A stretch of DNA of 64,000 nucleotides from SZUA-320 sp963707875 (GTDB taxonomy: Bacteria > Gemmatimonadota > Gemmatimonadetes > Gemmatimonadales > GWC2-71-9), in contig CAVPRU010000001.1 in the NCBI GenBank assembly GCA_963707875.1, positions 1,116,001-1,180,000 of the forward strand, written 5' to 3'. Each line of letters starts with the position of its first letter. Positions within the stretch are counted from its first letter, which is position 1. Shown piece after piece: positions 54,529 through 62,789 of this stretch. A program made the translations under genes and the position numbers. The notes under the pieces were generated by a model that saw nothing but the letters and a program-made list of their open reading frames with translations, was not told the DNA's origin and did no database searches.

Positions 54529-55520
54529 GTTGCACCCTGTCCGCCCTGACTTTCGTCGGCCTCGTCGCCGTCCCCACCCCCGCCTCAGCTCAGCAGAACC
54601 CGTTCCGCCTCGACCCGAGCAAGGTCCGCTCGGTCGAGGTGCACGCCGAGATGACCGGCGACCTCAAGGGCACCGCCCTGACCGCTCTGGCGGGCGACCA
54701 GATGGTGACCCGATCCACCAGCACGGGAAAGTTCTTTGGCAAGGTCTCCACCACCGAGTCCTGGACCCTGATAACCCCCGAGTGGCTCTATTCGGGCGAC
54801 CCGACCGAGGCCAAGGGCACCAAGATGCCGAACATGCTCGGCGCCATGGCCAGGGAGTTCGACAAATTGTCCCGGGATGAGAAGAAGCGGACAGTCCAGA
54901 ATATGACCGACATGGCCGAGGTGCTGGCCCGGGCCTTCGGCGGCGCCCCCCTGCAGGGCGAGAAGCGGACCAAGCGGACCATCGCGGGCGAGGAGTGCCA
55001 GGAACAGGCGTTCGGCGGCTTCACGACTTGCACCATGACCAAGGCCCCCCAGGTCGCGCTGCACTCCAGTGGCAAGATGATGTGCATCCGGTTCGAACAG
55101 ACCGCCACCAGCGTCAAACTCGACAGCGAGGTGAATCCCTCTCTCTTCGAGCTGCCCAAGGGGATGGTCTTCACCACTCCGCAGGGCATCACCAGTCCGG
55201 ATTCAATCGGCCGGGGGTTCGTTCGCTATCTGGCCAGCGAAGCGCTGACCGACTCCCTGGCCGCGGCCAAGGTCCGGGACGCCGCCGCCCAGAAGCAGGC
55301 CGCCACGGATGGCAACCTGACGCCCGCCCAGACCGACTCGCTGCAGGAGGCCCAGGCCCAGGCCGCCTGTGAGGCGATCCGGGATATCGATGTGGGGAAG
55401 ATGATGGTCTCCGCGTCCAATGCCATCCTGAAGGCGATGGCGGACGCGGCGGTGGAAGAGGCCAAGAAGGCGGCCGGCAACAAGCTCAAGGGGCTGATCC
55501 GGAAGCCGAAGATCCCCTAG
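54525..55520 (+). CDS. Secreted protein of unknown function
   Basis: 331 residues, signal peptide ending PASAQQ. The middle contains beta segments (SVEVHAEMTGDLKG, WTLITPEWLYSG) and paired Cys (GEECQEQAFGGFTTC). A helical Ala/Lys-rich tail (AAVEEAKKAAGNKLKGLIRK) closes the protein. The strand pattern VRSVEVHAEM, then VTRSTSTGKFFGKVSTT, loosely recalls lipoprotein-carrier-like or DUF4412 folds, but no family is claimed. GGAG precedes ATG 54525 and lies in the hairpin. It may be regulated by read-through from the repeat-protein operon. Confidence 0.6.
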   Translation: MRCTLSALTFVGLVAVPTPASAQQNPFRLDPSKVRSVEVHAEMTGDLKGTALTALAGDQMVTRSTSTGKFFGKVSTTESWTLITPEWLYSGDPTEAKGTKMPNMLGAMAREFDKLSRDEKKRTVQNMTDMAEVLARAFGGAPLQGEKRTKRTIAGEECQEQAFGGFTTCTMTKAPQVALHSSGKMMCIRFEQTATSVKLDSEVNPSLFELPKGMVFTTPQGITSPDSIGRGFVRYLASEALTDSLAAAKVRDAAAQKQAATDGNLTPAQTDSLQEAQAQAACEAIRDIDVGKMMVSASNAILKAMADAAVEEAKKAAGNKLKGLIRKPKIP

Positions 55521-55530
55521 TCGTCCAGCT

Positions 55531-56118
55531 TCACGGTCGAACCCCCAGCTTGCGCAGCTGGGGGTCGGGACAGCCGGTCCACCGCGCCACGAACGTGTTT
55601 CCCTGATAGCCCAGGTCCTCCACTCCGATCCGGCTCGACCAGAATCCCGCGGCCACCAGATCCCGGAACCGGGTGAAGAACACTGCCCCCTGGCTCACCC
55701 CCGGGAGTGCCCGGGCGGGCCAGGCGATGTCGTCGAGCATGGTGGTCTGCCGCGAAACGGAGAGCATCCGGAAGGGACTCTCCCAACGAGTCCGGCACTC
55801 CCGATCGAGCCAGGCCAGTCCCCCCCGCAACGCGGTCTGCTGGGCCTCCTCTCCTTCCGCCAGCAAGGTGTCGATGAACTCCGGCACCATGGCATCCCCG
55901 GCACTCCCCGAACGCTCATCGCGGGGGATGATCAGGTCCGCCAGCAGCCGCACCGTCTCCCACTCGGCCGGGGTGAAGAACCGCGCCTGATAGCGCCCCG
56001 GATCTGCCACCGAGGCATGGGCGGCCCGGACGGCCTGCTCCAGCGCGGCAGGCGAAGCCCCAAGCAGCACCGGAAACGGGCTGGCGGCCAGCAGCCGGAG
56101 GAGGTCCCGGCGATCCAT
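55531..56118 (-). CDS. Gluconate 2-dehydrogenase subunit 3-like protein (Tat signal)
   Basis: 195 residues. The twin-arginine signal MDRRDLLRLLAASPF directs folded export. The body (FFTPAEWETVRLLADLIIPRDE, PEFIDTLLAEG, FWSSRIGVEDLGYQG) matches the small subunit family that accompanies GMC dehydrogenases and helps their export and maturation. It begins 5 nt after the stop of the GMC oxidoreductase, its expected partner. Confidence 0.85.
   Translation of the reverse strand: MDRRDLLRLLAASPFPVLLGASPAALEQAVRAAHASVADPGRYQARFFTPAEWETVRLLADLIIPRDERSGSAGDAMVPEFIDTLLAEGEEAQQTALRGGLAWLDRECRTRWESPFRMLSVSRQTTMLDDIAWPARALPGVSQGAVFFTRFRDLVAAGFWSSRIGVEDLGYQGNTFVARWTGCPDPQLRKLGVRP
55541..55565. terminator. 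Hairpin within the 3' end of the subunit-3 gene, between convergent genes
   Basis: ACCCCCAGCT and AGCTGGGGGT form a 10-bp perfect stem with a 5-nt loop, 20 nt past the + strand gene's stop and inside the last codons of the minus-strand gene. Confidence 0.5.
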
Positions 56119-56123
56119 GCCGC

Positions 56124-57803
56124 TCACAGTTCCCCCCGCTTCATCGCCTGAGCGATGTGGTCGCTGGTCCGCATCGACAGCGCCAGGATCGTCCAGGTGG
56201 GGTTCTTGTCGGCCTGGGAGACGAACGGCCCCCCATCGGCCACAAACAGATTGGGGACCTCGTGCGCCCGACACCACCGGTCCACCACCGAGGTACCAGG
56301 GTCATGCCCCATCCGGACCGTCCCCAGTTCATGGATGATCCGGCCCCCGGCCGCGATGCCCCAGTCGCTCTCGGCGCCCGCTGACCAGAGCGGCGTCCCC
56401 CCCAGCTGCTCGATCAGCGCCGCGAAGGTCTGCTGCATGTGGCGAGCCTGCCGGATCTCGTGCTCAGCCCATTTCCAGTGGAATCGGAGCACCGGGATGC
56501 CCCAGCGATCCACCACCTTGGGGTCGATCTCGCACCAGCAGTCCTCGTTGGGGATCTGCTCACCGCGCCCTGAGAATCCGATCATGGTGCCGTAGTACTT
56601 GCGATAGGCGTCCTTGAGCGGCTGGCCGTAGCCGCCGCCCACCGGGTAGTTCTGGATTCCCCCCAAGGCGCCAGCGCCAGGCATCCCGTGGCCTCCCCAG
56701 ATCTCGATGTGATAGCCGCGCGGAAAGTCGAGTTTCCGGTTGTCGGTAGTCCACGGCATGTACTTGTGCGCTCCGCCGACGCCGTCGCAGTTGTGGGGAA
56801 TCCAGTCCTCCATTCGCGGCACGTAGGCCCCCATGTCGGAGCCCACGGTATCGGTCAGGTACTTCCCCACCACCCCGCTCCCGTTGGCGAGCCCATCCGG
56901 ATGCCGGGACGACTTCGAGTTGAGCAGCATCCGGGCGCTCTCGCAGGCGCTGGCCGCCAGCACCACGACTCGGCCCTCCACCATCCGGTCCTCACCGGTG
57001 GTCTTGTCGATGTAGCCGACTCCTCGGGCCCGACCGTCGGGATGGGTGACCACTTCGCGGGCCATCGCCAGCGGGATGATGGTCAGCAAACCGGTTTCCA
57101 TCGCTGGACGGAGCAGTACCCCGGGACTCGAGAAGTTGGCGTTGGCCTTGCACCCGCGGTTGCACTGACCGCAGTAGTGGCAGGCGGGCCGACCGTTGTG
57201 GGGTGTCGTCAGAATGGAGAGCCGGGAGGGGATGCAGGTGAGCCCGATCCGGTCGGACGCGCCCTGGACCAGGTGTTCCCAGCACCGGGGCTCCGGCGGA
57301 GGCAGAAAGATTCCGTCCGGTTCGTTGGGCAGGCCTTCCACGCTGCCGAAGATGCCAATCAATCGATCGACCTGATCGTAGAACGGCTTCAGGTCGTGGT
57401 AGCCGATCGGCCAGTCGTCGCCCAGCCCATCGAGGCTCCGCCGCCGGAAATCGTCAGGCCCGAATCGGAGCGAGATCCGGCCCCAGTGGTTGGTCCGGCC
57501 TCCGAGCATTCGACCCCGGTACCAGTCGAATGTCGTCCCCGGCGCTCGGGTATACGGCTCACCCTCAATGTCCCAGCCGCCGTCCCCGGCGTCGAATTCG
57601 CCGAACGGCCGGAGCCGGGTACCGCCGCCTCGCCGGGCCGACTGGTAGTTCCAGGTCCACATCGCCGAGTCTTCCTCGGGCCACCAGAGCGGTCCCGCCT
57701 CCAGCACCACTACCCGGGCGCCGGCCCTGGTCAGCATGTAGGCGGCCATCCCGCCCCCGGCCCCCGACCCGACGATCACCACATCATAGGAGTTGGCTTG
57801 CAT
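56124..57803 (-). CDS. GMC-family FAD-dependent oxidoreductase
   Basis: Sugar, alcohol or sugar-acid dehydrogenase, 559 residues. The FAD-binding loop is VIVGSGAGGGMAAYML at residues 8-23, followed by VVLEAGPL. GRTNHWGRISLRFGPDDF and the C-terminal HELGTVRMGHDP / WTILALSMRTSDHI segments are typical. ACHYCGQCNRGCKANANF has clustered Cys, as in the gluconate/sorbitol dehydrogenase branch. No signal of its own, so export would rely on the Tat-bearing subunit 3. ATG 57803 was chosen because the frame upstream, open to 58055, lacks coding character. Confidence 0.9.
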   Translation of the reverse strand: MQANSYDVVIVGSGAGGGMAAYMLTRAGARVVVLEAGPLWWPEEDSAMWTWNYQSARRGGGTRLRPFGEFDAGDGGWDIEGEPYTRAPGTTFDWYRGRMLGGRTNHWGRISLRFGPDDFRRRSLDGLGDDWPIGYHDLKPFYDQVDRLIGIFGSVEGLPNEPDGIFLPPPEPRCWEHLVQGASDRIGLTCIPSRLSILTTPHNGRPACHYCGQCNRGCKANANFSSPGVLLRPAMETGLLTIIPLAMAREVVTHPDGRARGVGYIDKTTGEDRMVEGRVVVLAASACESARMLLNSKSSRHPDGLANGSGVVGKYLTDTVGSDMGAYVPRMEDWIPHNCDGVGGAHKYMPWTTDNRKLDFPRGYHIEIWGGHGMPGAGALGGIQNYPVGGGYGQPLKDAYRKYYGTMIGFSGRGEQIPNEDCWCEIDPKVVDRWGIPVLRFHWKWAEHEIRQARHMQQTFAALIEQLGGTPLWSAGAESDWGIAAGGRIIHELGTVRMGHDPGTSVVDRWCRAHEVPNLFVADGGPFVSQADKNPTWTILALSMRTSDHIAQAMKRGEL

Positions 57804-57882
57804 GGTCCCGGGAAGGTGCCCTCTCGCCGCCGGTCGCGCCAGCCTTTCGTGCTTGGCAGATGCCACGAGGGGAGTAGTTTCC

Positions 57883-57917
57883 GGGAACACCCCCGCGTTG
57901 GCGCGGGCACCGTTCCC
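57883..57917. promoter_or_regulatory. Nested inverted repeat in the GMC/M14 divergent region
   Basis: GGGAAC and GTTCCC (57883-57888, 57912-57917) enclose a CCCGCG-TTGG-CGCGGG hairpin (57892-57907). It lies 17 bp before ATG 57934 in the 130-bp divergent gap. An operator or 5' leader hairpin is possible. Confidence 0.4.
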
Positions 57918-57933
57918 CTGGCCAAGGTCACTC

Positions 57934-60526
57934 ATGCTCATGCTCCCCGCCCTGCGTCTCTCGCTGATCGGTACTCTGGCGTTCGCCACCATCCTCCCGG
58001 CCCAGGTTCCGACCTTCCGGGAGGTGTCGGGGCATGACTTCGGGGAGCGGATCACCCAGCACTTCGAAATGCAGCGCTATCTCGAGCGGCTGGCGGAGTC
58101 CTCGCCGCGGGTGAAGCTCATCCGCCAGGGCGAGAGCTGGGAAGGCCGGGCTCTGATGCTCGCCATCGTGACCTCCCCGGAAAACCACGCCCGGCTGGAG
58201 ACCATTCGGGCAGAACTCGCTCCGGCTGGCGGACCCGCGGTCCACCACCGCCGCCGATGCGGCCACCATCATCACCGGCCAGCCGGTCGTGGCCTGGTAC
58301 GGCGGATCGATCCACGGCTTTGAGTTGTCGGGCTCCGAAGGCGTGCTCAAGCTGCTGGAGCATCTGACCACCCGGAACGACGCGGCCACTCTGGAGGTGC
58401 TGCGGAACACGGTGGTGATGATCGACCCGATGCTCAATCCCGATGGACGGGACGCCTTTGCTCACCTGAACCACGAAAACATCGGACGGGAGCCCAACCC
58501 GGCCCAGATGGACTGGAACAACGACTTCACCGGCTGGCAATCGGTCAAGTTCCGGACCGGGCACTACTACTTCGACACCAACCGGGACTGGTTTGCCCAC
58601 ACCCAGCGCGAGACCAGGGACCGGATGCCCACGCTCCATGCCTGGCGCCCCCAGCTGGCGACCGACATGCACGAGATGGGTTCCGACGCGGAATTCTATT
58701 TCGACCCGCCGGGTGACCCCGCGAACCCCCACATGCCGAAGTTCACCTTCCGCTGGTTCCAGAATTTCGGCAACGCCTATGCGGCCGCGTTCGATTCCGC
58801 GGGCTATGAGTACATGACCCGGGAGCGGTACAACTACTTCTACCCCGGTTACACCTCCAACCGCGGCTACCAGGGCGCCGTGGCGATGCTGTTCGAACAG
58901 GGATCGACCCGGGGGCTCTCCATCGAGCGATCCGAAGGGCCGATCCGGACCCTGGCGCAGGCGCTGGAGCAGCAGTACCTCGCCGCCTGGACCGGGGTGC
59001 GCACCGCCGCCACCAACCGGGAGGCCATCCTCCGGGAGTACTTCGAGTCACAGCGGCTGACGGTGAACCCGGCGGACGGGCCGCGGCGCTTCTTCCTGGT
59101 GAATGACGGTTCCGGAAACCTGCGCGAGCTGGTGCGGCTGCTGCGGAGCAACGACATCGCCGTCGGTGTGCTCACTGCGGAGACCCGGATCGCCGCTGCT
59201 CGGGACCGCACGGGTCGGACCGCTGGTGCCCAGAGCCTCCCGGCCGGCAGCTTCGTGGTGGAGACCGGCCAGCCTTCCGGCCGACTGATCCGGGCGCTGC
59301 TCGACCCTCATGTCCCGATCCCGCCCGGGTTCCTCGAGGTGGCACGCCGCTTTGTGGACCGGGATGAGAACCCCCGCTTCTACGACATCACCGGCTGGTC
59401 GCTGCCGCTGCTGTTCGATGTCCAGGCCTTCTCCAGTGACGCCCCCGGCGCGCCGGCGGCCAGGAACCTCCAGGCCGAGTCCGACCTAGCTCCGCGCCCG
59501 GTGCCGGATGCCACGGGGGCCTACGCCTACATCCTCCCGGGCCACCAGCCGGCATCGGTGGCCGCGCTCTATCACCTGAAGGCCCAGGGCCACCGGGCGG
59601 CGCTGATCATGAAGTCGAGTCGGGTCGGTGGGATCGAGGTCCCGCACGGCAGTGTCATCGTCCGGATCGGGCAGAACGACGCGACCATCCATCAGGCCGT
59701 GCGCGACCTGGCCGCCCGGTACGGCATCGATGTCGCCGTGGCGCGGACCGGGCTGTCGGATTCGGGACTCCCGGCCCTGGGCTCCGGGGACTGGACCTTC
59801 AACGCCAAAGCCCCGTCGATCGCGATTCTCGCCGAGGACCCGGTCCAGGGCTACTCGTTCGGCTGGGCCTGGTACACCCTGGACCGGCAGTTCGAGATTC
59901 CGACGACGGTGCTGCGGACTCGCTCCGTGGCCACCTCCTCCTTGGATCGTTTCAACGTGCTGATCATTCCTGAGGCCTCGTCGAGCGCCCTCACGGCGAC
60001 CCTGGGCCGCGATGGAGTCAACCGGATCAAACGGTGGGTTCAGGACGGTGGCACCCTGGTGGCCATCGGATCGGCGACGGACTTTGCGCGGGACACCTCG
60101 GCCCTGGGCCTCATCGCGCTCCGGAGCTGGTATGACACCGAGGACGGACGGAAAGCCACCCACTACGACGTGCCGGGCGCCATCCTGAACACGACGCTCG
60201 ATGCGGACTACTGGCTCCGGGCAGGGTACCAGGGAGAGTCGCTCCCGGTGCTGGTCGATTCCGACCGGATCTACCTGGCGCCGGACGGGCCACCCAATTC
60301 GGGGCGCAGGGTGGTGGCCAGCTACACCACGTCGGATCCGGTCCTCTCCGGCCACCTCTGGGATGAATCGAAGGCACGTCTCCCGGGCGCCGTGTATGCC
60401 TATGAGCAGCGGGTGGGACGGGGCCGGGTGATCGCCTTCGCGGAGGAGCCCAATTTCAGGGCCTATGCCCGGGGTCTCAACCGGATGTTCCTCAACGCGG
60501 TGATCCTGGGACCAGGCGCGCCCTGA
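57934..60526 (+). CDS. Exported M14-family zinc carboxypeptidase, one frame break
   Basis: About 863 residues after repair. ATG 57934 has AAGG 7 nt upstream; the signal peptide ends ILPAQ. The N-terminal part (RYLERLAESSPRVKLIRQGES) is followed by a frame break near 58222 (one extra C). The M14 zinc site appears as GGSIHGFELSGSE, with DPMLNPDGRDAF further on and DMHEMGSDAEFYF holding the later His. The long C-terminal part includes a glutamine-amidotransferase-like segment (FNVLIIPEASSS, GTLVAIGSATDFA). This large two-part M14 type occurs in many environmental bacteria. A peptide or amino-acid-conjugate substrate is likely. Confidence 0.87.
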
Positions 60527-60570
60527 CCCAGCCGGCGGAAGCCGGCCACAATTCAACGGAGATCGATACC

Positions 60571-62307
60571 ATGTCGCCCCGAATCCCTCTGGCTGGCGCA
60601 GCCCTTCTTGCCGTCGGGCTGATCGCGGCCGCAGCACCTCGGTTCGAGAGTGCAGTGCCCCGGTTCGTGGTCACCTATGGAAGCGAACGCAGCACTGTGC
60701 CGCTCGACGGCCGACTGCTGCTGCTGATTTCCAGCGACACCGCGGGCGAACCCCGGTTCCAGATCTCGGACGCCGGCACGACCCAATTGATCTTCGGGAT
60801 CGACGTGGACGGCTGGACCGCTGGTGCCGAAGCGGCGTTTGACGAGTCGGTCCTCGGTTACCCGATCGACAAGCTGAGTGATCTGCCGCCGGGGCGCTAT
60901 CGGGTCCAGGCGCTGCTCAACCGGTACCAGACCTTCCACCGGGCCGACGGACACACCGTCAAGCTGCCGCCCGATCGGGGCGAGGGCCAGCAGTGGAATC
61001 GGAAACCCGGCAACCTGTACAGCACGCCGCGGATGGTGGTCATCGAATCGGGAACCAATCAGGTGGTCCGGATCACCCTCGACCAGGAGATCCCGGCGAT
61101 TCCGGATCCGCCCGAGACGAAGTACGTCAAGCACATCCGGATCCAGAGCAAGCTGCTGACCGAGTTCTGGGGCACGCCGATCTTTCTCGGCGCCCACGTC
61201 CTGCTGCCCGAGGGATTCGCCGAGCACCCAAGCGCCAGGTATCCTCTGGTCATCAACCACGGCCACTTCCCGTACGATTTCGATGGTTTCCGCCCCGAGC
61301 CGCCCGATTCCACCCTGGCCCCCGACTACTCGGCCCGGTTCCGGCTCCAGGGCTACAACCGGATCCAGCAGGAGTACGCCCACCAGTTCTATCGGGACTG
61401 GACCGGGCCAGGATTCCCCCGGGTCCTGCTGATCGAGATCCAGCACCCGACCCCGTTCTACGACGATTCCTACGCGGTGAATTCCGCGAACAACGGCCCG
61501 TACGGGGACGCCATCATGCGGGAGCTGGTGCCGGAGATCGAGCGTCGGTTCCGGGGGATTGGCCAGGGCTATGCCCGGTTCACCTACGGCGGCAGCACCG
61601 GGGGCTGGGAGGCCATGGCGGTGCAGATGTTCTACCCGGATGACTTCAACGGCGCCTGGATCGCCTGCCCCGACCCGATCGATTTCCGGGCCTACACGGT
61701 GGTGAACCTCTACCAGGACAGCAACGCGTACGTCATGCCGAGCCGCTGGAAGCGGACCCCGCGACCGGGACAGCGGAACTGGCTGGGCGAGGTCACCACG
61801 ACCCTGGAGGCCACCAACCGGCGGGAGTTGGTGCTCGGGTCGAAGGGACGTTCGGGTGATCAGTGGGATATCTGGCAGGCGGTGTATTCGCCGGTCGGGC
61901 CCGACGGCTACCCCAAGCCGATCTGGGACAAGGTCACCGGTACCATCGATCGTCAGGTGGCGGAGTACTGGCGGGAGCACTATGACCTGTCCCACATCCT
62001 GCAGCGGGACTGGCAGACCCTGGGTCCGAAGCTCCGGGGCAAGCTCAAGATCTACGTCGGCGACATGGACAACTACTACCTGAACAACGCGGTGTATCTG
62101 GTGGAGGATTTCCTGAAGACCGCCGACCCCGCGGCCGAGGCAGAGGTGGACTACGGCGACCGGGCGGAACACTGCTGGAACGGGGACCACTCCCGGCCCA
62201 ATGCGCTCTCTCGGCTCCGGTACCACCAGATGTTCATCCCGAGGATCATGGAGCAGATCCGGCGGAATCACCCACCTGGGGTGGACACCCTCAGTTGGCG
62301 CTACTGA
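60571..62307 (+). CDS. Exported alpha/beta-hydrolase (esterase-like) protein
   Basis: 578 residues with an N-terminal signal (AGAALLAVGLIAAAAP). A beta-rich N-terminal domain (about 30-190) is followed by a hydrolase domain: VINHGHFPYDF oxyanion region, nucleophile YGGSTGGWEA, and the final DRAEHCWNGDH, which offers the catalytic His. It resembles esterase-D-like proteins of unknown substrate. It follows the M14 gene by 44 nt and is probably cotranscribed. Confidence 0.75.
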   Translation: MSPRIPLAGAALLAVGLIAAAAPRFESAVPRFVVTYGSERSTVPLDGRLLLLISSDTAGEPRFQISDAGTTQLIFGIDVDGWTAGAEAAFDESVLGYPIDKLSDLPPGRYRVQALLNRYQTFHRADGHTVKLPPDRGEGQQWNRKPGNLYSTPRMVVIESGTNQVVRITLDQEIPAIPDPPETKYVKHIRIQSKLLTEFWGTPIFLGAHVLLPEGFAEHPSARYPLVINHGHFPYDFDGFRPEPPDSTLAPDYSARFRLQGYNRIQQEYAHQFYRDWTGPGFPRVLLIEIQHPTPFYDDSYAVNSANNGPYGDAIMRELVPEIERRFRGIGQGYARFTYGGSTGGWEAMAVQMFYPDDFNGAWIACPDPIDFRAYTVVNLYQDSNAYVMPSRWKRTPRPGQRNWLGEVTTTLEATNRRELVLGSKGRSGDQWDIWQAVYSPVGPDGYPKPIWDKVTGTIDRQVAEYWREHYDLSHILQRDWQTLGPKLRGKLKIYVGDMDNYYLNNAVYLVEDFLKTADPAAEAEVDYGDRAEHCWNGDHSRPNALSRLRYHQMFIPRIMEQIRRNHPPGVDTLSWRY

Positions 62308-62320
62308 GGGGCCACGGAAA

Positions 62321-62347
62321 AGGGGCCAGGCGCAAGGCCTGGCCCCT
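62321..62347. terminator. Bidirectional terminator hairpin
   Basis: AGGGGCCAGGC and GCCTGGCCCCT form an 11-bp perfect stem with a 5-nt loop between the convergent esterase and HU genes. Confidence 0.65.
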
Positions 62348-62370
62348 CTCGCAGTCAGCTCGGGTGAAGC

Positions 62371-62664
62371 CTACTCGCGGACCCGGTCCTTGAGCCCCTG
62401 GCCCGCCTTGAACGCCACCGAATTCCGGGCAGCGATCGTGATCTCCTCGCCGGTCCGCGGATTGCGCCCTTTCCGCTCCTTGGTCTTCTTGGTCCGGAAT
62501 GCTCCGAACCCGACGATCGTGAAGTCCCGTCCGGCATCGAGTTCAACCGCAATGATGCCGTCGCCCGACTTGGTGGAAAAGATCGCGTCAATCACTTCGG
62601 TCGCCTTCGTTTTCGAGAGTTCGCACTTGCCCGCGAGCTTCTCCGCAAATTCGTCCTTGGTCAT
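62371..62664 (-). CDS. hup: HU-family DNA-binding protein
   Basis: 97-residue nucleoid protein that bends DNA as a dimer. The N-terminal helices (MTKDEFAEKLAGKCELSKTK), the FTIVGFGAFRTKKTKERKGR core strand and the arm-tip RNPRTGE, followed by ITIAARNSVAFKAGQGLK, are the HU/IHF signature. GGGAGG lies 9 nt upstream of ATG 62664. Monocistronic; it is divergent from the ferredoxin reductase gene. Confidence 0.95.
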   Translation of the reverse strand: MTKDEFAEKLAGKCELSKTKATEVIDAIFSTKSGDGIIAVELDAGRDFTIVGFGAFRTKKTKERKGRNPRTGEEITIAARNSVAFKAGQGLKDRVRE

Positions 62665-62754
62665 TCATGCCTCCCGGCGTTGAAGTAATGTGGTCGGACG
62701 CCACCCGTAGGATGGCCCCGAACGGTCTTTCGCGCAATGTGACCGCCGTCGGAT

Positions 62755-62760
62755 TACCTT
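62755..62760 (+). promoter_or_regulatory. -10-like element for the ferredoxin-NADP reductase gene
   Basis: TACCTT, preceded by GGAT, lies 29 nt before GTG 62790. It shares TTACCTT with the elements before leuS and the rhodanese gene. Confidence 0.4.
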
Positions 62761-62789
62761 AGCTGCATCACCCGCACCCACCTCGAACC

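Noticed and set aside
8313..58222. Programmed ribosomal frameshifting as the cause of the split genes
   Set aside because: No common slippery heptamer or downstream structure; breaks occur in many unrelated genes and both directions.
60531..60547. GCCGGC-GGAA-GCCGGC hairpin as a terminator between M14 and esterase genes
   Set aside because: Only a 6-bp stem with no U tract, in a 44-nt gap where cotranscription is more likely.
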